Assembly: GCF_003121405.1 (NCBI RefSeq)
Contig: NZ_QBUY01000046.1
Coordinates: forward strand, 1 to 64,000
Direction of reading: 5' to 3'
From: Paraburkholderia sp. C35
GTDB lineage: Bacteria > Pseudomonadota > Gammaproteobacteria > Burkholderiales > Burkholderiaceae
Length of the DNA: 64,000 bases
Part shown: piece by piece, positions 1-9,066 of the stretch
How positions within the stretch are numbered: the stretch's first letter is position 1
How the letters are laid out: each line of letters begins with the position of its first letter
Program-made: the position numbers and the translations under genes
Notes under the pieces: generated by a model
Database searches by the model: none
Told to the model about the DNA's origin: nothing
The model's input: only the letters and a program-made list of their open reading frames with translations

Positions 1-179
1 TATCCTGGTGACTTGCTTCGCCCTGGTGGACCGACTGCGTGCGATGTCGAAGGGGTGTCCGAGGCCGATAAAGCAGTAACGCGCCCTGTCCGACGAAGCT
101 TGCTGAAACGCATATTTGGGAAAGCGTGAAAAACTTCGTGCTGATTACCCGCGCGCTGCGAACGGCGGCGAGTTCGATG

Positions 180-941
180 TTCGGTTCACTCATTGCTTGT
201 GCGGACTATGGATAAGTCGACGCACGACCGCAGAGCGCCGAAATATGGTGGACGGTCCCGTCGCAGGTATCGCCGCAGCAGGCGGCCTCAATGCGATGAC
301 TGCGACTGGCGCGGCAGAGATCGAGGCAGAAGATAATCAGCTGGCGCAGCTATTTCAAGCATCACCTCCGCCGTCATGGATGGCCGACCTCATCGAGCTA
401 CCGGGGTATAAGGGGGAAACGGCGACCAAAGCGACGGTGTCATTACTGACCCGGCACCTGAGCTTGATCCGACAATTGAGGCGGGTCAACTCATCACACT
501 GGCAGACGATCCGAGTCTGATAGTTCGCATCACCGACTCCGGCGTGGATCTGGTTCGCAAATTGCTGGATCAGGTTATTACGGCGGTGGGCGGATCAAAG
601 ACAAACGTGCCCCCTCTATCTTAGATCCCGATGGAGGACTTCCGGCGGGTATTGGCGGTCCCGGAATACCGATGCCGCCTCGGGCGCTCCAAATGCGACT
701 GCGGAGCAATATGCAAAAGATGCGTTTAACGGTCAAACTCCGGTGAAGGTCGTCAACAACATAACTGGAGAGGGGAGCTGGGTTGCCGTCTTGCCTGATG
801 GCACGGCAGTAACTTACAGACCGGCGGGGCAAGCATCGTCAAAAAGCCGCAGACTCGACGGCAACAGTCGAAATCAACAACCCTGCGGTGAAGGGTGACA
901 ATGCTGATGAAGTGGCAAAATTTAAATTCCCGAAATTGTGA
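180..941 (+). pseudogene. CdiA/FHA-type adhesin C-terminal fragment, frameshifted
   Basis: Three reading frames in succession carry pieces that look like the last part of a contact-dependent-inhibition adhesin. They are a GLNAMTATGAAEIEAEDNQL-like stretch near 290-345, an ITDPAPELDPTIEAGQL-like stretch near 445-490, and a terminal toxin-like piece (NNITGEGSWVAVLPDGTAV) ending in KFKFPKL and a stop at 939-941. No single frame spans them, so at least two frameshifts are present and the large N-terminal part is missing. The immunity-like remnant starts 8 bases after the stop, the usual toxin-immunity order. Assignment is by resemblance to Burkholderia haemagglutinin-repeat proteins from memory. 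The toxin activity is not identified. Confidence 0.55.
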
Positions 942-948
942 GTTATAT

Positions 949-1342
949 ATGTTCGATTTCCCTGAGATCGCCTACCAAAGGCAGTTGATTGTCGCTAGTC
1001 TCGACGACTTTACGCCGAACGCTGCTTTGTCTCACGTTCACGGCGGACAGCATGGTCCGAACGTTGAGCTATGGAAATATTCAGTGGTGAATTTTCTGTG
1101 GATCAATGTGAAATGCGGCCTCTAAAAGAAATACCAGTTTCCTAACGGGCATCCTCATCAACGGTGACTCAATAAATGGCTTGGATCCTGAGATTATTTG
1201 GAATACCCTGTACTTCAATTCCACTGGAAAATTGGACGAAATGCTTGACAAATTCAAACCGAGAGATTGGCGAGCGCTGAGATTCGCGGCGAATCAAGGT
1301 TTTATAGATGAACTGAAACTTTTGTACGGTAGGGTAAGTTAG
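949..1342 (+). pseudogene. Orphan immunity-like gene, broken by a frameshift
   Basis: An ATG at 949 opens a frame beginning MFDFPEIAYQRQLIVASLDD, just after the stop of the toxin-like fragment. It runs to a stop near 1125. The neighbouring frame then continues with convincing protein text (DPEIIWNTLYFNSTGKLDEM ... RDWRALRFAANQGFIDELKL) to a TAG at 1340-1342. Joining the two near 1105-1125 gives a protein of about 130 residues. Size and position fit a CDI immunity protein. The family is not recognised. The frameshift means it is probably no longer functional, unless it is a sequencing error. Confidence 0.5.
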
Positions 1343-1436
1343 CACGCACACCACGCAAAAGAGCGAGGACGTAGACCGGTGGGAAAGCTCTCAGGTCCGG
1401 TGTCAACCGGCCAACAGTCGCTCACCGGTCGATGCG

Positions 1437-1685
1437 GTGTTTTTCATCGGTCTCCTGATGTCGACGATCACCATGTCGAACAGCCACACCGTACAGGATA
1501 CGGCCGCGCGGAACCAGAATACAATCCGCAGCCAGATCGTGAGCGGCAACGGTAACGTGGCGCTGGACGAACGGCAGGATGTGACGGTACAGGGCTCGAA
1601 TGTGTATGCGGGTAAAGATCTGACGCTCATCGGCAAGAACCCGAATCTCGATCCGGGTACATTAACGGCGTTTCAGTTGGTTTGA
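1437..1685 (+). pseudogene. Filamentous haemagglutinin repeat fragment
   Basis: An 82-residue frame contains SHTVQDTAARNQNTIRSQ followed by NVALDERQDVTVQGSNVYAG and KDLTLIGKN, the alternating polar/beta pattern of haemagglutinin repeats in CdiA/FhaB-type exoproteins. It is a short internal slice with neither end of the parent protein. It was probably left by recombination among tandem toxin cassettes. There is no sign that it is expressed on its own. Confidence 0.6.
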
Positions 1686-1749
1686 AGGCGGGCGTATGTA
1701 CACTCGTCAATGCTTCTATTGATCCGACATATCAAAGTCCTTCGAAATA

Positions 1750-2175
1750 ATGAAGCCATTCTTTCATACGACTCTTAGCCTCTTAGAGGGGGTGGTAACA
1801 GTCGGATCGCTTTTTGTGGTAGCGCTTGTGGTATTCGTCGGGCTGCCTGCAATTCCGCGAACGGTGGATAAAAATTCTGGCCGGTTAATCGCGCAAGCGC
1901 GAGCAGCCGCGTCGTTCGGGAATTCGGCTTTCCGTTCCGGTGGGGCTCTCTATCGAGTCAGTGTCTATGAGAAGCGCTTTGTCGTGTGCTTCATGTCGGC
2001 GCGGTCGTACTCTTATGCGGATGTTCGGGTGATCTGCGACAAGTCTGCGCAACGAGGCCAGTTGATGGTCGATCTAAATGGCACACGTCTTGCACTTTCT
2101 GGTAACGCTGAGAGTCTCGAGCGAGTTGCCAACGCACTCTCGGATCGGGTGGGCGGTAAGCGATCCTCCAGTTGA
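1750..2175 (+). CDS. Small membrane-anchored protein, possible orphan immunity protein
   Basis: An intact 141-residue frame starts at an ATG at 1750. A hydrophobic segment at about residues 12-35 (VVTVGSLFVVALVVFVGLPA) is followed by a soluble domain with alternating beta-like text. This predicts a single-pass inner-membrane protein with an exported domain. It lies between two pieces of broken CdiA/FHA-type genes, where orphan immunity genes commonly sit. No catalytic motif or known family is recognised. The role is inferred only from position and topology. Confidence 0.5.
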   Translation: MKPFFHTTLSLLEGVVTVGSLFVVALVVFVGLPAIPRTVDKNSGRLIAQARAAASFGNSAFRSGGALYRVSVYEKRFVVCFMSARSYSYADVRVICDKSAQRGQLMVDLNGTRLALSGNAESLERVANALSDRVGGKRSSS

Positions 2176-2259
2176 GTAATGGGCGTGTGGTCGCAAAACA
2201 TTGTTTGTAGCCACTTGAAGACGGCATCGGTTGCCATATCCCAGGATTGCGGAAGTTAG

Positions 2260-3026
2260 ATGGTGGCAGGCGTAGCGCCGTCTCACCATACAAACATCTA
2301 CGACAGCAAGCAGACAAGCGGCGGATTCCAAGTGAGCATTTGCGTGCCGCCCATCTGTTACGGCACAACGGCCAGCGGGTCGGCGAGCGTAAGTGACCAG
2401 ACTATCAAGGACAATTTCCAGTCGGTCAACCAGCACAGCGGCATTTACGCAGGCAATGGCGGTTACAACATCAACGTCGGCAAACACACGCAGTTGGACG
2501 GTGGCGTAATCTCAAGTACCGCGACGCCTGACTAGAACAGTCTATCGACGCAGACATTCGACTACACAAATCTGCAGAACAGTGCGAGCTACTCGGGCAC
2601 ATCGATGGGCTTCGGGGTTAGCGGCAGCTTTGGGCAAAGTACGGCTGACGGTGTGAATCTGAACACGCCGGTGAAGCAGGCGGCCAACAGCGCGGCGGGC
2701 CCGCAAAACTCGCAAGGCTTTGGGCCGAGTTGGTTTTCGTTTGGTGGCACGAGCAGCGGCGCTTCGGGAACGACGTATGATCTGTTGGCTGTCTCAATTC
2801 CAGTGCGGTAGCGCCAGGGCAAGCAGATAACTTTGCTGGTGGGTACACCGGTGGCATGAGCGGAGCCTATGAATTGTTCGGTGGTGGATTGATGTACTCG
2901 CCCGGTAGCGGAACTGCAACGGTGATTGGTGTCGGTGCAGGTGTAAATGCTGGTAAGACTAACAATGTCGGTGCCATCGGAGGTGGTTACTCGGTGGATC
3001 AAGGAAAAACTGGAATCAGCTGGTGA
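2260..3026 (+). pseudogene. CdiA/FHA-type adhesin fragment with toxin-end remnant
   Basis: The frame from 2260 carries typical late-FHA text (YDSKQTSGGFQVSICVPP, DNFQSVNQHSGIYAGNGGYN, NVGKHTQLDGGVISS). An in-frame TAG at 2533 interrupts it. The same frame then resumes with SMGFGVSGSFGQSTADGVNL to about 2800. A shift to another frame continues as FAGGYTGGMSGAYELFGGGL, a glycine-rich end that stops with TGA at 3024-3026. One nonsense change and one frameshift therefore break it. The glycine-rich end may be a pore-like or beta-structured effector tail, but no enzyme motif is visible. Confidence 0.6.
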
Positions 3027-3030
3027 TCAC

Positions 3031-3159
3031 ATGCCAAGTTTCCCATTCTCTTCATCGGCTAGATCTCGCCAGAGCCGCATCATCGCGGCAATTGGATTTC
3101 TAGTTGCTTTTGGCTTTATCGCCTACATTCTGATAAAAAACATTGAAGCAAAAATATAA
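3031..3159 (+). CDS. Very small membrane protein next to the toxin-end remnant
   Basis: An ATG at 3031, 4 bases after the stop of the adhesin fragment, opens a 42-residue frame. It has a basic, serine-rich N-terminus and one clear membrane segment (IIAAIGFLVAFGFIAYILI). Close spacing behind a toxin end suggests an immunity or accessory protein. The frame is short, so chance is possible, but a charged N-terminus followed by a clean hydrophobic helix favours a real gene. Confidence 0.4.
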   Translation: MPSFPFSSSARSRQSRIIAAIGFLVAFGFIAYILIKNIEAKI

Positions 3160-3166
3160 TCGAGAT

Positions 3167-3640
3167 ATGAGCCGATACTTCACTGCGATATGCGTGGCAA
3201 TTTTCCTGGCCGGTTGTTCGAGCTTTCACAGTTCCATCGTAAAGCAGCAGGCTGATCTGCGGGCAGCGTCTACCGAGCTGTTGGGCACCTATGAGTTGGT
3301 TGACAGCCCTCTGAATGATCGCCAATTCACGACGATCGTCGCAGCAAGGTCTCTTTCCTCGGACGGCCTTGACGTCACGTTGACAGGCCCTTCCTCGAGA
3401 ACGCTGGTCCTGAATGGCAAGACGTGCATCGCGTGGCTAACGGACGATCGGACTGAGGTCTCCGTCAAGTGCGATGCGCCTGCCGTCGGAATCGATCACT
3501 TCATCCTTCAGCAGGCCCTGAACTTCGGCACGGTCAAAGACTCCCACGGGAACGTTCCCGTCGAAAAATATCTGATGCAATACGTCGACACACGGGGCGA
3601 GACGCACTACTACCTGTTAACCCGACAGCCCGCTATCTAA
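3167..3640 (+). CDS. Lipoprotein of unknown function
   Basis: A 157-residue protein begins MSRYFTAICVAIFLAGCSSF. This is a signal peptide with a lipobox (LAGC) and a predicted lipidated cysteine at about residue 15. I prefer the ATG at 3167 to the upstream one at 3143 because it gives a compact signal peptide. The mature part is soluble and beta-rich with two further cysteines (KTCIAWL, VKCDAPA) that could form a disulphide. No family is recognised. In this toxin/immunity context it may be a periplasmic immunity or accessory lipoprotein. Confidence 0.7.
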   Translation: MSRYFTAICVAIFLAGCSSFHSSIVKQQADLRAASTELLGTYELVDSPLNDRQFTTIVAARSLSSDGLDVTLTGPSSRTLVLNGKTCIAWLTDDRTEVSVKCDAPAVGIDHFILQQALNFGTVKDSHGNVPVEKYLMQYVDTRGETHYYLLTRQPAI

Positions 3641-4467
3641 TCTTCACCCGCGGGCGTTTGAGGCGCACCAAAAAGCGAGAGCGGCGCTGCGTTGACGGCA
3701 TGCATCACGCGACGTTCGAGCTGTCACTTGGTCGTCGCGCGCAGTTCTAGTACACGAGCCAGCGTCTGTGACTGGATCGCCTGGTCTACAATTCTTGAAC
3801 TTCTCGTTCATCGCTGCGCGGGCGGCGCGGTCCACGTCCGGGTCGTCGTCGTTGGGTTGATGATAGTGCTCGCGCACGGGCGTGAAAGAGGAGGTTCGAG
3901 TCGCGAAGAAAAGCGTCCCGGTCACCTGCGCACGCGGTCACGACGGCGACGGAGATATCAGCGGGTTCAGCTGTCCGGTGATGCCGGCGGGCGTACTTGT
4001 CAGGGCGAGGAGATGGCGGACGAGGTAATCCTCGATCACTACGACTGTCCGATAACCCTTCGACATCTTGAGTGACCGTTTTCGACATAATCCGGCGTCC
4101 CCGAAGTGAGGACGGTGTCCATTCCATCTCGGCCAGATTGAGGCATTCGACATTGCCGGCTAGATCGTCAGCAATTCCGGCGAGCCCAGCATATTCGACC
4201 GAAGGGTCCTCTTCAATCCCCTGCGGATCGGTCTGTTATTGGACGTCGGCGAGGGACCAATGATCGTCGGTTAAACCGAGAGCGCGCAGATTTTCACCCC
4301 CCCCTCAATGGGACCGAGAACCTGTCCCGTTGATCCACTGAAGGAACAACCTGCGGATGGTGACCGTTGCGATTGGTTGATGGAAGAGGGCGCGGAGCAA
4401 CTTTTAAGAAATGGATGCAGTAGAGTCGAGAATCTGAAACCGTTGCGATTCGTTGGGAGATCGAGCA
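3641..4467. other. 827-base stretch without a convincing gene
   Basis: Several short frames overlap on both strands, but none has a convincing start with a full-length product. Minus-strand pieces at 4153-3938 (MSKGYRTVVVIEDYLVRHLL) and about 3880-3650 (EHYHQPNDDDPDVDRAARAA), and a plus-strand piece at about 4190-4270 (IFDRRVLFNPLRIGLLLDVG), look like debris of real proteins. They are consistent with the decayed state of the surrounding region. Confidence 0.5.
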
Positions 4468-4731
4468 ATGCCCGTGAAAAATGCAACCTGCTTTTCGATA
4501 CTGGGAGCGGTATGTGCATTCCTTAGCGGCTTGATGTGGTGGGACGTCACGCGCGCAGCCGCCTCGGGGGAAATTCACGACGGCAAATATGGCCCCTACG
4601 TTACGCGAGTGATCAATCCCGCTCGCTTTCAAAATGTGTACTACAACCACTACGGCATCGCTGTGATCTTTTCGATAGCTGCTGCTGTTTTCGCCGTGTC
4701 CGCGCTTGTGTCTTTTGCACGTAGGCGATAA
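4468..4731 (+). CDS. Small two-helix membrane protein
   Basis: An 87-residue frame from an ATG at 4468 is preceded by GGGAG at about 10 bases. Two hydrophobic segments, near residues 7-25 and 63-83, flank a polar loop rich in aromatic residues (KYGPYVTRVINPARFQNVYY). This predicts a hairpin-like inner-membrane protein with the loop on one face. The family is not recognised. Neighbours are toxin/immunity debris, so an immunity role is possible but unproven. Confidence 0.5.
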   Translation: MPVKNATCFSILGAVCAFLSGLMWWDVTRAAASGEIHDGKYGPYVTRVINPARFQNVYYNHYGIAVIFSIAAAVFAVSALVSFARRR

Positions 4732-4835
4732 TTTGCTGGCCCGAACGAGCGGGCCGCTGCGGCCCGCAAGCGACATTCGACATAGCCCGCTGGATTGGCG
4801 AGAATTCGCGGAACTATTCATATCGCGAGTTCGTT

Positions 4836-5407
4836 ATGAGAGCCGAGGGGGCAACGCGCGTGATCTCGAACTGTGTCCGGATGATAGCCTTGATTTTGGC
4901 GGTCGCTTTTGTCGCATTCCCATCCCTAGCAGGACAGCTCACCGACACGCATGTCCACGCGGACCGCGCGCACCAGCTTAATTCGCAAATCGACCGCCTG
5001 GTCACCGCGATCAAAGACGAGTACGCTGCGGAGGTGCCACATGACAGGCACGTTCAGTTGTCAAAGTGCCGAGATACGGGACGATCGCCATCGCATCTTT
5101 CGTCGTAGAAGGGTTCGGCGATGGCAACAATGCTCATCAATTCCTCGCAGTCTTCGGGCCATCAAATATTCCGGACCTCGAGCAATCGGCGCCATATTAT
5201 GCGCTGTCGGCTCTCACAGAGATCGGCGACGGGTGTGCCGTTGATGTCCGAAGTGTTCGCGTGTCGCGAATTCGTAGGGACGGTTCATTGACTTTGACCT
5301 TGCCAACGGTTACGACGTCATCCACGGGCTTGTGCGAAGGACGCGCGAGTCGGTCTTATATCTTGCGGACCGGTGTTACGCGTCTCGGCCAACTTAATCT
5401 CCGATAG
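4836..5407 (+). pseudogene. Frameshifted paralogue of the secreted protein at 8219-8812
   Basis: The first frame gives a signal peptide (MIALILAVAFVAFPSLAG) and HQLNSQIDRLVTAIKDEYAA. The protein then continues one frame over from about 5064 (VPRYGTIAIASFVVEGFGDG, NNAHQFLAVFGP) to a stop at 5405-5407. The join lies inside TCAAAGTGCC and looks like a one-base loss. Aligned by eye with 8219-8812, it matches QVNRLVSVISDEYAEEF, VPNYGAIALATFTIESF and NNSHQFLAIFGP, and both end with an ALSEVGDGC-like or ALTEIGDGC-like motif and further conserved positions. It is a diverged and now broken duplicate. Confidence 0.7.
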
Positions 5408-5436
5408 TCAACAGGACCGCCCCATCTAAATCGGAC

Positions 5437-5900
5437 TTGGCAAATACAAACGTGCTCGGTGCGGTCCGCCTTCGCTCAATGACTCTCCCGCTTTTACCAT
5501 TAGCACAATGGCGGTTGCATTTCGCAGGTGCGGTCACTATTGTCTCGGCGACAAATTGCTGCTTGGCCCATGCGGATTCGGCCGAGTGGGAGACTATTGC
5601 GGCTTACAAGGGGTCTCGGTCTGAACTCGATCCGGCTTCTATTCGAGTGTCCGATGGCAAGAGTTCTGTGTTGATGAAATTAATGTGAGATCAGCCGTTT
5701 AAATTAACAATCGCATGAATCCCGATCACCGAACAGTTGGATCACTATGAGATCGATTGCGATGCGAGAAAGGTGACGCTGGTCCACGCGAGATTAGCAA
5801 ACCGCAATGAAGTGACGTTGAATATTGGCAGGCAGTCCCGTCGGACATCCGTCCAGATACCCCCGTCGCGACGGTTTACGATCAACTCTGCCCGAAATAG
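5437..5900 (+). pseudogene. Surface-adhesin-E-like secreted protein, broken
   Basis: The frame has a possible signal segment and then WETIAAYKGSRSELDPASIR, the start of an Adhesin_E-like domain. In-frame stops occur at 5686-5688 and 5716-5718. The same frame resumes with LDHYEIDCDARKVTLVHARL. Near 5827 the text moves to another frame (VPSDIRPDTPVATVYDQLCP) ending with TAG at 5898-5900. The order W...I / LDP.SI / YE.DC..RK / terminal LC is typical of this small extracytoplasmic family. Two nonsense codons and one frameshift indicate a dead gene. Confidence 0.6.
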
Positions 5901-6167
5901 GATCATTATCCGAGACGTCAGAAAAATGGTTGACTTCGTTTGTGCGCCGCCATTGTCGTGCACTGCCATTGAACGACCACTTCGGAGAGTCGCGACTATC
6001 CCTTGTGGGTCGGCTGCAGAAGTTGGAGAGCGACTCGGCGCCGCTCTGTCGTCGGTGAGCTTCGAACCGCCGGGATCAGCCGGAAACGGCTGTTCGACAC
6101 GAGGGTGCGAATAGTCGACAGTTACCACGTCCGCCCGTGGACCGATAGCCTCTCCAGAGTATCCCAT

Positions 6168-6299
6168 ATGAGCTGGGACGCCTCGTTGTACAAATTCACT
6201 CGATGTTATCGGGCATGGCCTAGATATATTGGCGGGAATCCCGACAATGAGCGGCTAGTCGCGATCGGTATCGGGGATACAATGTCCAGACGTGAGTGA
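6168..6299 (+). pseudogene. N-terminal fragment of a small immunity-like protein
   Basis: An ATG at 6168 opens MSWDASLYKFTRCYRAWPRY, then NPDNERLVAIG, and stops at 6297-6299. The opening resembles a Burkholderia family of small cytoplasmic proteins that start MSWD and follow toxin genes. I recall this family only loosely and assign no function. The product is too short to be complete, so it is best treated as a fragment. Confidence 0.3.
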
Positions 6300-6407
6300 G
6301 CGATCGGCCTTCTGACATCGCTGCCAGAATCGTTGACGACCTGTACCAATTCGCCTCAGGACTCGGCATGGATCACTGAACCGAACATTAGAAGGAATAC
6401 ACTGCGT

Positions 6408-7034
6408 ATGCGCACATTCATGAACACTGCAATTGCTTTGGCGTCGCTCGCATGCATCGAACCGTACGCTGCGGTTGTTAGTGCACAGACAACGTGCGAA
6501 CACCTTGAAAGGTCGTTGTCGCAGTTGAAATGGCAGCATCCGCATGTCGATATTGAGACTTTAGGTTCGAGGGAACTGTGTTTTGATAGCTGCACTGCAG
6601 AGCAGGTTCGGGCTGACCAGTTTTGGGAGGCCGCGGTACCGGAAGCCGTCGATTCCATCCGAGCGACCTTGGTTCAATATGCGGATACGACTGGTAATGT
6701 GACAGATATAGCGATACTCGGTCGATCCCAGCCCATCGTTAGAATCTCGCGGCGTGTGGGAGCAGCCAATTGCGTGCGCGATACCTATCTCACCCGTACG
6801 ACCGATGGCTATCACTTAATTACCAACTCGGTCCTTGATGGTTTCTCTCAAGAAGCCGGATACTGCGGTAGATCGTTCGTCTACTTCGAAACGTGGCGGA
6901 GCCGCTCCTACGCCGTTGTTTGGGACGAAGGGGAAACCAATACGCAGATCGTTGCTTACCGAGTAACACCGTCACTTGAGTTCGAGAAAGCTTGTTCTAT
7001 TCGAAGAACGAGCAGAACAGCAGCCGATAAATAG
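6408..7034 (+). CDS. Secreted protein of unknown function
   Basis: The ATG at 6408 gives a 208-residue protein with a signal peptide (MNTAIALASLACIEPYAAVV, then SAQ as a likely cleavage site). An upstream in-frame start at 6333 would place polar residues ahead of the signal and is disfavoured. The mature protein has several cysteines (TTCEH, LCFDSC, NCVRD, GYCGR, KACS) that suggest disulphides in the periplasm. A purine-rich AGAAGGA lies about 11 bases upstream. No family is recognised. It is intact, unlike most of its neighbours. Confidence 0.6.
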   Translation: MRTFMNTAIALASLACIEPYAAVVSAQTTCEHLERSLSQLKWQHPHVDIETLGSRELCFDSCTAEQVRADQFWEAAVPEAVDSIRATLVQYADTTGNVTDIAILGRSQPIVRISRRVGAANCVRDTYLTRTTDGYHLITNSVLDGFSQEAGYCGRSFVYFETWRSRSYAVVWDEGETNTQIVAYRVTPSLEFEKACSIRRTSRTAADK

Positions 7035-7424
7035 CTAGCAGACAATCGGGCATCCCGCTTGGAGGATCGTTAGACAAATGAAGGGCCGCTGCCAGGCACC
7101 TTGAATGGTCAATCTCGTCCGACTTGGGACTCACGCCGATCATCTCTGTGACGTTTTATATACACTGAGCATCTTACTGGGCTCGGCCAGAAGAGGCCCT
7201 TAGACTGGTCCACATGTATCGACAACATTCGTAGTCGATTCGTGCCGCCCCGCCCATGGACGAGTGATTGCTATATTGGGCATCGAAGAATCAACCGGGG
7301 TGTGTAATAAAATAAAGCGGCGACTTCGATTCCTCCTTGTGGCATATTGCTGTCAACATTCTTTTTGCTGAAAGCACAGTGACTACACGATGGGTGGATT
7401 ACCCTCTTGAGATCCGGTAACGCG
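7035..7424. other. 390-base stretch without a gene
   Basis: I see no frame with coding character on either strand. A minus-strand frame of 66 residues at 7271-7471 overlaps the start of the next gene and shows no recognisable protein text. Confidence 0.5.
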
Positions 7425-7991
7425 ATGCGCTTAATAGGACAGTATCTCCTACCAACGTGGTTGATCCTCATAGGATCTGCATTTTTCGGCTACCCGGCGT
7501 TGGTCGTGCATCTCAACCCACCGCCGTCAGAGAGTTCACTAATCGGCTTTCGCGGAAAAATCCTTTCCTCGCGGGACACTCAGCCCAACATTGTGTTGAC
7601 ACTTAAGAATGGGGCAAGTCGAAGCTTTCAATTTCCTACACCCTTGTATTCTGTTATGAGAAACCAACGGCGTTTCAACGGCCTGTCGATGGAGCAGCAA
7701 ACAGCGCTAACCGGATGCGACGCTGTCATCTATTCGGCGCCGGTTAAATTTGTTTGGCCACATATTTATAGAGTTTGGAAGATCGATTGTGGTTCACGAT
7801 CAATCCCTTATAGCCAAGTGGCGGATTACTTTGTCAGTCAGACAGAGAAGGAAGGACGGAACCAGTGGTTTGGCGCAGTAGTCATCGCGTTTGTGACGAT
7901 TGCGACAACGGTCCAGGCGTACTATCGCAAGTCGACGAAAAGCGTTGGACATAAAGCTTTGGTGCATTCGGAGCGTATCGAACCACATTGA
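7425..7991 (+). CDS. Two-helix membrane protein of unknown function
   Basis: A 188-residue protein starts at the ATG at 7425 (MRLIGQYLLPTWLILIGSAF). An N-terminal membrane helix (residues about 8-28) and a C-terminal one (about 152-170, WFGAVVIAFVTIATTV) enclose an extracytoplasmic domain of about 120 residues with two cysteines (GCDAV, DCGSR). A TTG 18 bases upstream is possible but unnecessary. The topology fits a membrane-anchored immunity protein in this context. No family is recognised. Confidence 0.6.
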   Translation: MRLIGQYLLPTWLILIGSAFFGYPALVVHLNPPPSESSLIGFRGKILSSRDTQPNIVLTLKNGASRSFQFPTPLYSVMRNQRRFNGLSMEQQTALTGCDAVIYSAPVKFVWPHIYRVWKIDCGSRSIPYSQVADYFVSQTEKEGRNQWFGAVVIAFVTIATTVQAYYRKSTKSVGHKALVHSERIEPH

Positions 7992-8218
7992 CAGCGATCG
8001 CAGATCCAAAATCAACTCATGGATACTCCTCGGTCCGCTCAGATCGTCCGTGAAGTCCGACATGAGACCGGGATCGGCCGTGAGCCGCCTCTCGTTGGCG
8101 CAATCACGTAGTCATTCGAGTGACTGTATTGCTTCAATCATTTGATATTGCTTCGCAACTTGACATTTCTGGCTGGCCGCTAGTGTATATATGGATATCG
8201 GAGACGCTGGATCTGTCT

Positions 8219-8812
8219 ATGCTCATTATTAAACAGCAAAATCTGCACTTTCGGGCGCGGAGAATTGCATTCGCGGGACTCGCCCTTTTGTTGATCGGCA
8301 TTTCTAGTGCTGCGAGTGCACAGAACGAAAAACCTCGAATCGGATCGACGAGCGAACGCCTCGCGCAGATTAACAGGCAAGTCAACAGACTGGTAAGCGT
8401 CATCAGCGATGAATATGCTGAAGAGTTTTTGGACGCACGTCGAGTTCGATTGGTTGACGTTCCAAACTACGGCGCAATAGCTCTCGCGACGTTCACGATT
8501 GAAAGTTTTTCTTCAGGGAACAATTCCCATCAATTCCTTGCAATCTTTGGGCCGCCTGACGAGCCTGAGGGTAGGCAAGTGTGGCCGTATTATTCGCTGA
8601 CGGCGCTCTCAGAGGTCGGTGATGGATGTGACGTGCATGTTGAAGCAGCCCAGGTGCAATATGTTCGCAACCGAGGTCTGAAACTCGCAATTCCGAACTC
8701 GACTTCGAGATTCTGTACCGAACATCAGATCAGCTTTCTCTTGAGACTAGTCGGAGAAGCATCCAAACTGAAGCAACTTTGTCGAACTGACGCTAGCGGC
8801 CGTTGTGAGTAG
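8219..8812 (+). CDS. Secreted protein, intact paralogue of 4836-5407
   Basis: A 197-residue protein is read from the ATG at 8219. A basic N-terminus and hydrophobic core (RIAFAGLALLLIGISSAASA) form a signal peptide, with cleavage expected before QNEKPR. The mature domain shares many positions with the broken copy at 4836-5407, including NNSHQFLAIFGP and ALSEVGDGCDV. The cysteines in VGDGCDV, RFCTEH and KQLCRT may pair. A longer frame extends upstream to 8120 from a GTG but lacks signal-like features. Function is unknown. Two copies 3 kb apart, one dead, point to tandem duplication. Confidence 0.6.
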   Translation: MLIIKQQNLHFRARRIAFAGLALLLIGISSAASAQNEKPRIGSTSERLAQINRQVNRLVSVISDEYAEEFLDARRVRLVDVPNYGAIALATFTIESFSSGNNSHQFLAIFGPPDEPEGRQVWPYYSLTALSEVGDGCDVHVEAAQVQYVRNRGLKLAIPNSTSRFCTEHQISFLLRLVGEASKLKQLCRTDASGRCE

Positions 8813-9066
8813 TCCGGGCAGGAGCAGACATGGTGTAAGCCGGAGTTGGCCATTTCGGGTGGCTGTTTCTAACAGGTGCATAGCCTATGAGGCTTCGACT
8901 TGGAGACCGCTGGCAACGAGACAGCTAAATCGCCTGCATCCTGTGGCGGCCGGCAGTGAATGCGGGTAGCGTAGCCATCTCGATATCTTCTCGGGCCGGC
9001 CGAAGCGGTCGTTCGATTGAAAATCCTGCTCCAGTCCTAAGGAACAGGTTGATCATGAGGCGTTCA

